This document shows positions 26,430 to 38,631 of a DNA stretch of 64,000 nucleotides, piece after piece (position 1 is the first letter of the stretch; each line of letters starts with the position of its first letter). The stretch is taken from NCBI GenBank assembly GCA_964034945.1, contig OZ035960.1, positions 32,728,368 to 32,792,367 of the forward strand, read 5' to 3'. This DNA is from Chrysopilus asiliformis (lineage: Eukaryota; Arthropoda; Insecta; Diptera; Rhagionidae). The notes under the pieces were generated by a model. It did not search any database. It was not told where the DNA came from and saw nothing but the letters and a program-made list of their open reading frames with translations. The position numbers and the translations under genes were made by a program.

Positions 26430-27763
26430 AGCTTTTGTTATGTTTTATTTTTCTAAGTAATCACAGTTAAATCTAATTAGCTTTGCTGATATTGCAAAAT
26501 TCGCACGCCTTTCAAAATATTGTGACAATTCATTCCAAGTTTATGACAATAAATTTCAAAGTTCTAAATTCAAACCCTAATAAATTGTAAAAGTCGATTC
26601 TTTTGAAATTGCCACTCATAATTTGTTTGTCCATTAAAATCATGTTTTAAATGAGAATGACTTTTGAACAAATCGATGTGGATCTACGATTTCAATTTGC
26701 ATTGACCAAATATTTACCATTCATAGTTTATATGTCGGATGAATATTTTTGGCGTTTGCATAAAAAAACTGTGAAAATCTGCTGGCAGACAAATATTAAA
26801 ACTGGTGCTGAAGTAAAAAAAAAAAAATAAAATTTCAGAAGCAAACCTGACTTGGCCATCCTTTATGTATCCTGCCTGCTAAATGGGGATGCTTTCATGA
26901 CGAAGTGCAAAGGACATGCACTCATACGGCATGATTTACTGAATTTTTGATGTTAATTAAAAACAAACATTCACGCGAACGCATATACCAGTTATCGCAG
27001 GGTCGTGTTGGATGTTACGACAGAAAGTTGTAGACAAACCGACTTACGCCCCCCATATTTCCATCCCTCAAAGTCAATTCCAACGTTCCGTTGCTTGGGA
27101 TTTCATCCGGAAAAAGTAACCACTGGACAACTTTTTAGGAAGTGAAATATTTTTTTTGCTAAAGTTTACCGTGTTTTGCCCACTTTGAAGTCAGTCACAT
27201 AGAAGCTACCCAAAATACGCTTCTCCATCAGAACAATGAATTTATAGATTGCAACCGTGCATCGTGTTAGTCTCATAGGAGTAAATAAACAATAAATCCT
27301 CGCTTTCAAATTGATATATTTACATACGAGTAGGTACGACAGTTTGGATTATTTTTTACCTATAAATTGTTGGTGTGTAAAATATAAAAATCCTCTTATA
27401 AAATAAATACTGGACAAACAGGCACAAAAAAGACTATTGGAAATGTCGAATTGGCACAAAAGTGCTTAACTTGGTATTTTTTCAGTTTAATATCCTTTCA
27501 AACAATTTTTTTTGGTCAAATATTGAATGACATTTTAAACTGCAGGTGATTTTATTTATAGGATGTTCCATTCTTTAAATATTTATAATTATTATGTCAG
27601 CAACGTGTATTCGCGCAGATCGAATATGAGTTTGCTTTTGATTAAATATTTTATTTGTTTTAAAAAATTCCGATGTTGTCAACGATTTATTGTATTTGTC
27701 TATTGAAGGAAGAATGTAGGAAAGATCATAAAAATTAATTTAACAAAAAATACCTACAAATTA
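26430..27763. other. Non-coding AT-rich stretch
   Basis: I searched both strands and found no ORF, RNA or repeat with support. Confidence 0.5.
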
Positions 27764-27850
27764 CAGTCGAACCTGGATAACTCGAACTGAAAAGGGACAG
27801 AAAACACTTTGAGTTGTCGAGGAATTTCAGGCTATCGAGGGTCGACTTAT
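27764..27850 (+). mobile_element. Pogo/Tigger-like element end (solo)
   Basis: CAGTCGAACCTGGATAACTC, then GTTGTCGAGG and CTATCGAGGGTCGAC, resembles the termini of pogo/Tigger-type DNA transposons. I could not find the matching opposite terminus, so this is a fragment. The family call is from memory of typical ends. Confidence 0.45.
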
Positions 27851-27897
27851 TGATATTTACATAAGGGTGGCCGTATGTTAATATTTGCCATCACGAG

Positions 27898-28030
27898 CAG
27901 GGTTGTAAAAAACCCGGGGTTTTTTTAAAAAAAAAAAAAAGACGAACCCATAGGGTTTTTGGGTTTTATTGGTTTTTTTGGGTCTTATGGGTTTTATTGG
28001 GGTTTTTTTTTGGTTTTTAACATCAAATCT
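27898..28030 (+). mobile_element. Possible hAT terminus with GGGTTTT-rich low-complexity tract
   Basis: CAGGGTTGTAAAAAACCCGG opens a 130-bp G/T-rich tract (TGGGTTTTATTGG repeated). Such starts are common in insect hAT MITEs, but no opposite end is present. It stops just before the target-site duplication of the next element. Confidence 0.4.
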
Positions 28031-28071
28031 TAAAAATTAATTATCTTGTATTTTTCTATTGCAACTATAGT

Positions 28072-31000
28072 CAGAGTTGCCAGACAGCCAGCAAATTTTC
28101 CCCCCGTCGTAGCCTGAAAAACCCCCTGAAACGGGCTATTTTGGAATAAAAACCCCCAAATTTTTTATTCGTATTTCAACAATTAGTTATAACCAAAATT
28201 TAGGTAATTGTCGTATATGAAACAGTCAACCAGCAACTTTTTTTTATTTTTAGGTTTTAGGGCATAAATTTGGACATTTTTAACCAAAGAATCTCAAAAA
28301 AATAGCACAAAGTTTGACTTAAAAGTGGGATTTTGATTTCATATCACCATGCGGATTTTCAATAATTGACAAATGGGCAATTTTAGCTTCTGTTATGTTT
28401 CTATGATAAAGTTGAAATTTGCTAATCATTGAGAATTTTTCTTATAAAGAACCTCCTGGATTATTTTATTTTTTCTAAACCTACGTCAATCTGGTGGAAG
28501 AAAGAAAATATTTTCAGTATTAAATATTTTCAGTAAAACAATATTAAACAAAACAAAAATGTATTTCGAATGTACATAAAAATCAAATTCGACGTGAACC
28601 GAATTTGATTTTTATGTAGCACATACAAGGGTCATGATGCTAAATTATAACATGTGAAGCAAATTATTTACACAGGTTTCACATTGTAACAGCCACCTGT
28701 AAAGAGAAATCAGTTAAATTTGAAATTTATTAAATTCAGTCATTCTATATTCATTCATTTAGTTGCAAATAATCCAAATTTCCATATCTTAAATAATTTC
28801 CTTTAATAAATCTGCAAAGAAAATAGAAAATCTTAAAATCGAAATAATTCAATCACACAACAAATAACAAAAACGGTAATTACCATCGGTGCAATACCAT
28901 CGATCAGCTGATTGAACGATATTTCTTCTGCACGGTATTTTTCTATCACACCACAACGATCGATAAGAATCAATCGATGCGGTGGGTGGATTATCGCTGG
29001 ATAGTTGCGCCTGTTGATGTGCTCCTGGTATCTAGAAAAAATATCATGAATATCATTGAGTGTAAAGCAAGATATCATGCGAGAAATGCAATTGGTGTTG
29101 AGAGATTTTTGGTTAGACGTCGGTTGATCTTTACTTACGTTTTTGGTTGAAGCGATGGACATTTAAATTTTCATGATCCTTCATGGTGATCTATTAAATC
29201 GTTTGTTGATGGGAATTTCGTTTGATGAAAATGATTTTTGATTTCTTCGGCACTATCAAACTGAAATAAATCGGCGGAAATTAATTCATTCGAAAATAAA
29301 TTGAATTTCAAATTTGTACTTACATCGATTACAAATTTGAATTTCCCTGGTAAAAAGTGGGTGACGCGAATGTCAATTTTGAAGGTTTGGCGAACCTACT
29401 TACAGAGAAATCTCTCCAAAGCGGAAGTGTGGGTAATTGTGGATGAATCTACATCACTGTATCGAACCCTGAGATAACCTTTTTTTGGCCAGGATTCTCT
29501 CTCTTCCAGCCAAGTTATCGAAGTAGTCGGACGTGGGTATCGATTATCCCCTTGGGGGTTACGTATTTATTAAAAGTTTTCATTTGGAAATTTTCCAAAT
29601 TGATTTTGAAAAACCTGGTTCGGTGAAAATTGTGCATAAAGTGAGGTGAATTTATCTGAAAGATAATCATTTTGTGCTAAATTTAGTAAATTTTAGGAGG
29701 ATTGCTGAAATTAAATCGGAATTTGTAATCCACGAGGCAATCACATAATAGAATCTTAGTGCATCGCACAAGATTTTTAGAAAATCCGACACTTCGCCAA
29801 TTCATCTGAATAAATTCAAACACATATCCACAAATTAAAAGGTAAAAATTTCTCCTTTCCTTAATTCATGCGTTTTGCAACCAATTTTCTCCGATCGCAG
29901 AACCACGCGGCTGGAGGAGGTAACCTCTAAGGGGATCAAGAAAATATATATAAAGAAATTCATCTAAAAGTTAAATTGAGGGAAGCTCAGATTAATAGCT
30001 CCAATCTGCCCAAAAAATTCATCATCGTCTGAAAGATCATCCGAGAATTTTCTACATACGGGAAGTTCTTCATTTGCCATATTCAAGAACCTTCGAATTT
30101 TAACAAAGGCCCAATAGAACAACACCCGGCAGAATTTGCTCCATCAATTTTTATCCACGATCATTTATTAAGGCTCCTGCGGTCCTGGTATTTGATAATC
30201 AAAAAGTGTACGGAGCCCCATTATAACGGAGCACCTGGTTTGGAAAGATCCGTTTGCAGTTTCCAGTTTGTATAATTTCTTCAAACGATCACGGCCTTTG
30301 CCAAATTCAATTTATTCAACGTTGGAAAACTGTAAGTCAAATCTTTTGCATTTTGATAAGTGAAGAAAATTTCATCAGAAGACTTCGAAGTCCTTGGGCA
30401 GATATCTTTTATCAAGATTTATATTTAACTTAGTTTCAAGTGTTTTCTTTTTATACAACGTATTAAAAATATTTATTTTTGTGAATGGTGATATATAGAT
30501 ATTCCATAATTTCGTTGCGTTGCAATCAAAATTGCTAAAATCACCTATATATTTTGTGGGCCCATAAACATATTTAGTGCGCTTTACGTCGATATTTATT
30601 TGCATGTTTTTATTATATTTTTGCATGTGTTTCTATATATTGCCACATTTTATTATTACTATAATTGATTTTTAGAAATAGTGTGTGTGTAATTTATTTT
30701 ATTCAATTTTACGCAAATTAAAAGATTTTCAATACGATGCGTTATACACTCTTAATTATTATGTTCTTAATATAACTTAAAATCTAATTATTATATTAAT
30801 TAAATCTATTATTATTATATTGCTTAAATCTACAGATGTTCTTACGATCTACATTAAAATTATGAAAAGTTTAAGTGAAATAATGTTTTATTGAAGTTGA
30901 TATTTTGAGGGGGGTGTGAGATGACGTGATGAGCGTGAAAAACAAATCAAATGCTATGATTTCAATTTATTAATGCTTGATATACTGTGATTCCTATACC

Positions 31001-31412
31001 TTCCCGATTAACGTAAAGATTAGTTCATTCCATAGTTCCTTTTCAAGGCACGAAATATAGTTTGTAATGGTGAATTCTAGAGAGTTTGAACAAGATCCCC
31101 ACCCATTCCGACGAGCTTAGCCGCAACATACGCAAGCGTGCCTTAACCGTTCAACTCGAAGAAAAATCAGGTGTTTAAATCTTTGTTACAACCCTTACTA
31201 TTTACAACTTACCATCATCATAATAAAATGACACCCAACATATATCATTACAACATCAAACAAGAATTCAGAAAAAAATTTATTTCAACTATCACGATTT
31301 CCCCCTGAAAAAACCCCTGAATTTCAAAAAATAAAAAGCACCCCCAAAACACCCCCCGTGAGCTAAAAAAAAACCCAAAACGGGGGCTAAAACCCCCGAT
31401 CTGGCAACGGTG
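28072..31412. mobile_element. 3.3-kb hAT-like element with a perfect 8-bp TSD
   Basis: ACTATAGT occurs at 28064-28071 and at 31413-31420, directly outside CAGAGTTGCCAGA and its counterpart TCTGGCAACGGTG. Twelve of the thirteen terminal bases are not perfectly paired, but the GTTGCCAGA core is. Both ends then run into CCCCC-rich DNA (AAACCCCCTGAAACGGG at the left, GGGGGCTAAAACCCCC at the right). The element is long enough for a transposase, yet the longest internal frame is 109 codons (minus strand 28833-29162), with a hydrophobic C-terminus and no hAT motif. It is therefore a non-autonomous or decayed copy, perhaps with insertions inside. Confidence 0.85.
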
Positions 31413-31420
31413 ACTATAGT

Positions 31421-32369
31421 GGCCAGAGCTTGTTGCAATAACCGATTTCGAAGAATTCCTGACAGGACCACCGCGCCGGCAATATGATGCATTGTTAACA
31501 AATTAAAGGATGCTAAAAAATAATAAAAATATTTCTGGGTGGTAAATATAATTACCGATAATTCAATTATTTTACAAAAGGTATATCTCTTTGTAAGATA
31601 AACATTAAAAATTTATATTAATTTATATTGGCCCAGAGATATTTTATTAAATGTCCCAGTGGCAGATAAAATATGTTCATAAAATAATATTTTCAAAAAT
31701 ATATTTTCATGTATTTGTTTATCGGGTAATGATGCTATTAAATTTTAACCGACCCGGCAAAACATCATAAATTTCTGTAAATGAATTTTAATTAAACGAA
31801 ATTTTTAATTTACTGATTAATTTTCCATTAACCAGTAAAGGATATTTCATTTTATGCGTTTAGTGGTTTTTCTACTATAGCTATACTATACAACATTCAC
31901 ATATATATTTATTCGGAGCTATGAATATTGATAAACATTTTGTGTGTATTTCATGCAATTGTTTTATCCGCCATGAGTGGAAATATGTAGAAATATTCAA
32001 GTGGCCAAAAAATTCACGAAAAATGGTGGTTGTATTTGTGCATACAAAAGAGGTTTGGAATTTATTTTCATTTTGTTACCCACAAAAATGCCAATCTGAA
32101 TGCAATTTATTTGTTAATTGCTGTACTATTCGTTAATTTCCCAAATTGTTTGCATTTTTCGGAAGTTTATTTATTTAGCAATTCTTTTTTCAATTTATTT
32201 AAAATACCAGCAAATGGTTTTGAATTTATTTTAAAAGTTTTTTGAAATATTCGGAAATTGAATGATTGAACTGAATTGAGTCGTTTTTGGTCGGTAAAAA
32301 ATGTTATTGACGGGTAATTTTGGGTTATTTGTTTTAAGTGCTGTTTACACTCAAATATAATTGAAAGAT
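31421..32369. other. Non-coding AT-rich stretch
   Basis: Short open frames (60-70 codons) are present, but they show no motif or start context that would support a gene. Confidence 0.5.
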
Positions 32370-32475
32370 TCGCTTCGATCTGCTGTGTTTCGCCGCGACT
32401 TGCTATAATTTTCTTCGATCTGCCGTGATTCTCTTCGATCTGTTATGATTGGCCTCGATCTGCTGTGATTCGCCT
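32370..32475 (+). repeat. 20-bp minisatellite, about five units
   Basis: Diverged copies of TTCGATCTGCTGTGATTCGC follow each other with a 20-23 bp period. The variants TTGCTATAATT, TGCCGTGATT and TGTTATGATT share the frame. Confidence 0.75.
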
Positions 32476-32867
32476 AAGCCGAACTTTGGCAAATTAGATG
32501 AATGTGGCAATTATTCAAGCCCTTGTACTTCCTTATCTAACTGAATTCAGTTTTGTATTTGATTTCGTGAAAAAAATATCTTAAGATTTGCGCGTTGATG
32601 GGTCAAACTGACAACTAAACCACGCGAGGTGTAACTCTCAGATCTTGATGAAATTTGTATAAATAAGAGACACGTGTTTTTTTTTATCGGCAGTCATCCA
32701 TGTTTAGATCAATTGTAAATAAAAATTTCGCGTTATAAGAACCTGCTCTCCTGCAATATCCTTAAGTACTTAATGGATTTATACGGTTTTTAAATACGGT
32801 TTTTAGTGTTGGACAGGCCGTGCGTCAAGAAATATTTTTGCCCACTCAAGTCATTCCCTTTGACCCT

Positions 32868-33357
32868 GTTTAGATTAGCCGATCCAGGCGCCAGGCCATG
32901 AACGAAACTGTCAAAATACAGGCAAGACGAGGAAGTGGGGGTGTCAATAGGAAATTGTACCACAAAACTAAAATCTCCATTTTCAGAGTTCCGCCTGTCG
33001 TGCTCTGATTGGTTGGGTGTCAAATTACTTGTGTTCTACCGTTATTTGTATTCCAATTTTCAAAGCACCAATATTGCGGGAAATTTAAAAGAAAGCAGTT
33101 AATTGCACCTAATATATTTTTAAATTGTTCTTTCACTTTTTATTGTTTATGGGATATTTAAAATTTATTTCATTCAAATTCAATTGTGATATTGTCACAG
33201 AATTATATGTATTTTATACCGATTGTCAATTTGTTCAGTTTCCACGTTTCACAATGAAACTGAAAGTTTGGCGTTCAGCTTTCAGTTCCAATTTCAATGT
33301 AAACACGAGCAATATTTTTCGTTCATGGCCTGGCGCCTGGATTAACTTGATCTAAAC
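32868..33357. mobile_element. MITE-like inverted-repeat element (490 bp)
   Basis: The first 40 bp (32868-32907, containing CCAGGCGCCAGGCCATGAAC) and the last 41 bp (33317-33357, containing GTTCATGGCCTGGCGCCTGG) are inverted copies. No clear target-site duplication is visible. Reading frames inside belong to the arms and are not genes. Confidence 0.75.
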
Positions 33358-34250
33358 ACCGTCTTACGAATCATTCGAATTGCCTCTCCTAGCGCAAAGG
33401 CAGGTGTCATAGATATACTAGATCGCTCGATTTGCTGTCTCAAATAGTCCCATTTCAATACAGTTCAGTGTATCAAAACGACTCAAGTAAGAGCAAGATA
33501 ACCGTATGAAAATAAATATAGCCGTCTCGTTTAAACCGTGAGCTGTCAAAGGAAAATAGACTTTCGGAATGGTGTTGGCGCCTAAAGTTCGTTTTTGACG
33601 CCTAAAGTTAGTCTCAAACTTGTGAAATTTGAATTTCGCGGCAAACGCAATTTGAATTTCGCGACCTTATACAGTTTAGTGAATGCGTTCAAGTACGATA
33701 AAGAGGGAAATAATTTTGGGACCATTTTTCAGCAGGGCTTTGTATGGTGACAGTTGTTCTATGTTATATAGTTCTGTGGTAGGTGTTCGCTCACTCAAAC
33801 CACTCTCATTTACATGATGCGAAGCCAGCTCTCCTGCTATATTCTCAATTATTGTATGGATTTTGATACGATTTTCGCTTTTGTTTCGGAATAAAACCTG
33901 TCCGAATTTAAAATATGATTCTTACATAATTTTTCTGTACATCAAAATGCTTTTAAAAAAAATTTTTTTTTGATGAAAAAAAAACAAGAATTTTATTGGA
34001 AGTTAGTTTAAATATAGTGATTTTTATTTTGATATTTTGTATAAAAACGTTTTGTTTAAAATTAAATGCTATAATTTTAATAATAACTTGATTTTATTTC
34101 AAACAAATAATTACCAAATTAATCACTTTTAATACATTAAAAGCTTTTCTCATTTTTTTCTTACTCACAAAATATTATATGAATAAAATATTTTCAAGTT
34201 TTTGTTGAGATTTTTGAATTTTTCATAGATTTTGTATGCCTTTTTCCAAG
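33358..34250. other. Non-coding stretch
   Basis: AT-rich sequence contains a short direct repeat of GGCGCCTAAAGTT / GACGCCTAAAGTT near 33575-33610. Nothing else is seen. Confidence 0.5.
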
Positions 34251-34253
34251 TCA

Positions 34254-34397
34254 TTATTTATTAACGTGGACACCAAGAGATTTTATAATATCCATTAGGT
34301 CTTCTGTTGTTAATCCATCCTCCAGTTGTATCTCAATAACCTCGTCTTGATCCAAATTACAGCAAGAATCACTGTCGAATGTCGAAAATTTAGTCAT
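34254..34397 (-). CDS. Small acidic ORF (47 aa), possible micropeptide or exon
   Basis: The minus strand encodes MTKFSTFDSDSCCNLDQDEV, then an acidic stretch IEIQLEDGLTTEDLMDIIKS and a short GVHVNK tail before TAA. The composition (Asp/Glu-rich, with an amphipathic LxxEDLMDIIKSL segment) looks more protein-like than the random frames around it. I do not recognise a family. It could be a stand-alone small protein, a terminal exon of a gene outside view, or chance. No splice sites or polyadenylation signal were confirmed. Confidence 0.25.
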   Translation of the reverse strand: MTKFSTFDSDSCCNLDQDEVIEIQLEDGLTTEDLMDIIKSLGVHVNK

Positions 34398-34399
34398 TT

Positions 34400-36700
34400 T
34401 CCAAAAAGTTGAACGCTTTTTTACTCTTTACTGAGAAATGTGGGTACACGAATTAAAAGAAATTCATCAAGTGTTCCTTTTTATAATAAAATTTCTATAT
34501 TTATTATCCCTTCTTAAATTTAGAATATTTACTTGAAAACCTCTGAGTTAATGGTTTTTCCAAAATGTCATAAAAAAGGGTAATAAAAGTTGAATTATTG
34601 GGGGTTTTTTCACTAAATTTACCTGAAATTTAAATAAAAAGTCGTAATTATAATTGTTGTCAGCTGTTAAAGAGTCGTCATAATTTCACTGAAAATCCCA
34701 GACTATCATAAAGGATATACCAAAAAACCACTCCTGTATGCGGCTGTCTAGTAAGTCTGGACGTCATATTCCTGTCAAGGAATAAATCAAACTTTGAAGC
34801 TAATTATTTCAAATGCCCTGAAGTCGAATAGTTCTTTAATATCTGATGGAAAATTGGAAATTTTTCAATCTGCCTCTAACGAAATTGTAAAATCGTATGA
34901 ATACGGACGGAATAACCAATTATTCCGATTCATTAATTTTTTCATTGCGTAAACTCGATTTTCCCCAATTTTACTAAATCAGAAATAAATTTCACAAGCT
35001 AACATTTCCCTTGGGGAGGTTTTTATACTTGGTCGTATGAATTGTCTCCGAATAGCTGGAAAGTCACAACAAAAAAGAATAACAAGAAGATTTTCAAAAA
35101 TCCCTTCAATTTATTGGGCGTCGAATAGGGATAAAAGGGTTAAAGTTAACCCTAAACACAGCTTTTTTTTCCGTAAAACTCCTGTCATAACCATCGATTT
35201 CGTATGCGTTTGGTTTATCGGGTGGCCATCAACATCGGTAGACACGCGTTAACAAAACAGCCAGACAAGCAAGAAGCCGCCATTCGCCACCCTTCGACTT
35301 GGATCCATCCCTTCCGGCGTTTGTTGGAACCAATTTAAATTTATAAACCCTTGAATAATAACAGGATTTGCTTTGGCTATACAACATGAATGCCCTTCAA
35401 CGTACTGTAGATTTTCATCCGCACGCGGTGACAGTGAAATTGCAAGAGGTTCCTGTGCCGGATGATATGTTTACATTTAATTTCTTTGGTACACGTCGAA
35501 TCCCCCATCCGCTTCGACCTGCAGAAGAAAGAGTCCTTTTGTTGCTACCTCTAAAATCCGTCTTCTTCCACTTGTCCGACTCGTTGATGCTAATATCTCG
35601 GTGTGAAGTGAAATTGGTGATAGTCAAGGGTTGGTTTTCGTCAAAGGACGAGAAGCGCCGTTTTACCCTGACCCAACCAACATAAAGGTCGTGTTGAAAG
35701 TTTTGTAAAACTAGACGTTTATCTTAACGTACTCGTAGATTTAATGATTCAGAAGATTAATGGCAAGCGAAATAGATGAATTGAACGGATCAATGGATGA
35801 GGTTGAAATGTTTAACCAAGAAACACTTGCTGTTCAGAATTCATTTGTTATGTGGATAAAACATAAAGCTAAGAAAGTTTCCTATGGACTCAAAAAGGAG
35901 TAAATGACCATTTAAAATAAATTTACCAAGTTTGGATATGAAAATCTTTTGTGTGGACATTGATTGATCACTTTGAGGAAACAGGACTTTGAATACTTAG
36001 TGTAAATGGATTTTTGAAGAGTGTTGTTCGTTAGACTGACTATACTGACTAATGATACACCTGGCTGTCACAGTCGGAAATTTGCATATGAATCCACTTT
36101 GGTAATTTAGTGAAGTTTAATAAGTTATCATATTCGTTATGGTCATTGCCATTTGTGGTAGCTTTTGTTAGAATTCGGTACGGGAGAGGTTTTAATTATT
36201 TATTTTCCGAATGGAAATGTAATTTTGTGAATATTAAGGAAGTGGAGTGTTCCATTAAGATCCTTTGTTCTATACTGCATTTGTCAGCAAAAGATCCAAA
36301 AATATTTTTCAATTAATCATCGGGGAAACATCTGAATTCTACTAGCAGGGTGCTTTACAATGGCGTAAAATTTAAATTTATTTGTGTCTAGTATTGTAAA
36401 AAGGTTGAAACCCGTAAACAAAATAGGAAATAATTTTTCTATATTAATAACATGAAAACACAGACAAGAAAGTATCAACTTTAATTGTAGGGTATAAAAA
36501 AACTTGCTTGGAATTTTTTAAAAAAATCCATAAAATTTACTTCAGAAGCCATTGGTTTTGTGAATATGTTTATAAACATTGTTATACACGTAACAAATCA
36601 ATAAAATATTTTGCAGTTTTAGCAGGAGGAGGGGGCGTCTGCGGTTGTGTGACGGCATACTCACAAAAAAAATCACAAAAATCATAACAAGAGTGTAGCG
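34400..36700. other. Non-coding stretch
   Basis: The longest frame (35368-35685, 105 codons) has no start context, domain or biased composition that I can defend. Nothing else stands out. Confidence 0.45.
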
Positions 36701-36705
36701 CCATA

Positions 36706-36782
36706 CCGAGGGAGAGAGGGAGGGAGGAGGGAAGGAAGGGTGGGAGGGTGGAAGGGGGGTTAAAAAGAGGGAAAAAGGGGTC
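36706..36782 (+). repeat. GA/GGGA-rich purine tract
   Basis: An almost pure purine run of about 75 bases is made of GAGGGAGAGAGGGAGGGAGG-type sequence. A tract like this can form triplex or G-rich structures. Confidence 0.8.
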
Positions 36783-37079
36783 TTAGCATAAAAAAACGAA
36801 TAAAAAATTTCTAGATGAAATTGGTTTGTAAAAAAATTAATTTTATCTGATAAAGAGACCCTTATTCAATTTTTTAAATGGAAAATTGTCAAATCAACTT
36901 GAAAATAGGCCAATTTGATGTGAAAAAGGACCAATTTTAAAAAATAGCGACTGTTAACTTATAGTCATTGCAACAGACCATGGGCAATATTTTATTATTT
37001 TATTTATCACAAAATTATACGTGGCCAAACCGAAAAACTATCAATTAATAATGGCTAACCGCAAAAGCCTAAATTCGTA
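36783..37079. other. Non-coding AT-rich stretch
   Basis: Nothing is seen. Confidence 0.4.
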
Positions 37080-37083
37080 TTAA

Positions 37084-37312
37084 CCCTAATCCTCCTAGGT
37101 TGAGTCTTTGGGACTCATTTCAACTTTGCTTTGGATGCCACCAAATGGAAATCAAGTCCGTTTACATCTGGACGAACGTGCTCACATAACATTATGTGAA
37201 AAAAAAATATTCTAATACTGTTAAATTTAGTGTTTTATATATAACTTTCATATGAGAGCGCGGGACTCATCCTAGGTGTTTTTGTTTGTAAATTAACCCA
37301 GGATGATTAGGA
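37084..37312. mobile_element. piggyBac-like MITE (229 bp) with TTAA duplication
   Basis: TTAA flanks both ends (37080-37083 and 37313-37316). The ends CCCTAATCCTCCTAGG and CCAGGATGATTAGGA form an imperfect inverted repeat of about 16 bp. TTAA duplications with CCCT-type termini are the hallmark of piggyBac elements. No coding sequence is present. Confidence 0.72.
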
Positions 37313-37319
37313 TTAAGTT

Positions 37320-37790
37320 ATAATTGGTCTAAGAACCTGTACAGGTATATAACTAAATTATATAATTTAAAATTATGTGATTTCAAAATTGTTTCCTGAC
37401 AAAGATTTTTTCCTTACACGATTTCTTGAGTATATACGTTCGGTTGCAGTTAAGAAGGATGTGCAACTTTTGAACCCCTCAACGAAGGACATTGCTTTGG
37501 ATTGCATCATATGGCGAGGATGTTTTTAGCCAAGTTTGCAGCAGGAGTTCCTCTCCCCTCTGAGTCCCTCACCGGCCATCTCGTAAACTAATCAACGGAT
37601 TTTTATGGGGTATCCTCCATTGAATAGAGAACTTGTTATAGAGCATAGGGATCCGCTGTAAAATCACTGCCGATGATTTTTTCACCCATATCAGTAAAAG
37701 TAGTAATCGCAGGTCACTATTGGGAGTACAAATGGAAAACCGCAGTTTTTTTATACAAAATTTGAGGCTTTTTTGTGGAAAAATGCTTAC
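37320..37790. other. Non-coding stretch, including the likely 3' part of a mariner relic
   Basis: No gene is visible. The mariner relic that ends at 37795 may extend into this DNA, but I could not identify its inverted terminus. Confidence 0.4.
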
Positions 37791-37794
37791 ATAT

Positions 37795-38360
37795 TTATTC
37801 TTTAAAATATTGTCCATCACTAGCCACAACTTTTTCCCATCGTTCTGGCAGCATACAGATTCCGCGTCGAAAAAACTGCTCATCTCTTGAGGTGATCCAC
37901 AAATCGACCCAATTTTTGTCATCTCCGTTAGAACGGACGTGCTGCTCAGCCAGGCCATGCGTCATCAATCGGAACAGGTGGTAGTCGGAAGGGGCGATGT
38001 CTGGAGAATACGGCGGGTGGGATAGGACTTTCCAATTCAGTGTTTCCAGGTAGGATTTAACGACATTAGCAACATGTGGCCGAGCGTTGTCGTGTTGCAA
38101 AATCATGTCATGTCTTTGATCGACTTGAGGCCGTTTTTCCTTCAATGTTCGGCTCAAACGCATTAGTTGTGTTCGGTAGCGAGCTCCTGTGATGGTTTCA
38201 CCCGGTTGCAACAGCTCATAATTTTTCACCGGTCCGGGACGCTCCTTATCTGACACATTCAAATCATTCGCAACACGATTTTTCACTAATAGAAGCCTCA
38301 ATATAAGTTTCTACAATCATTTGACGCGCCTCAACCGCAGATTTTGTCGAATTGAAGGCA
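37795..38360 (-). pseudogene. Mariner transposase relic with internal deletions
   Basis: The C-terminal part is open (168 codons). It shows YELLQPGETITG, then HDNARPH with the second catalytic Asp, and 34 residues on the third Asp in PYSPDIAPSDYHLF, the DD34D spacing of mariners, then the usual ending LPERWEKVVASDGQYF. Upstream, in another frame (about 38270-38345), is KSAVEARQMIVETY from the N-terminal helix-turn-helix. A fragment NDLNVSDKERPG, from just after that domain, is fused directly to the YELL region. The middle of the protein, with the first catalytic Asp, is therefore deleted, and the N-terminal piece is frameshifted. It cannot encode an active transposase. Confidence 0.9.
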
Positions 38361-38631
38361 AAAAGCAAAACTTCCCGCCAGTCACGTTCAGAAGCGCTTT
38401 GTTAATTGACTTCGGTGGCCGTGTGCGTTTGCGAGTGTACTCCAAACTTAGGTATCTCGGGTCCAAACCTCGGTATGAGCAAAAATTCTTCAACATTTAC
38501 TGAAAAAATAAAAAAACCATACTGGAGAAATTGGTAAAAACCTACTATTGCAATCTCAAAAGCCGTGAAAAATGAAGATTTTATGTTTTTAAAAGATAAT
38601 GGAACGTTACTGTAAATACTGTAGCACGCAC
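38361..38631. other. Non-coding spacer
   Basis: Likely contains the 5' remains of the mariner relic. No terminal repeat was recognised. Confidence 0.4.

Noticed and set aside
28833..29162. 109-codon minus-strand frame with hydrophobic C-terminus
   Set aside because: Inside a hAT-like element, short, and without hAT or other domain signatures.
35368..35685. 105-codon plus-strand frame
   Set aside because: An overlapping open frame on the other strand, no recognised motif and no start support; likely chance.
37060..37320. Protein-coding exon between TTAA motifs
   Set aside because: The inverted CCCTAATC ends explain the symmetry; no frame is present.
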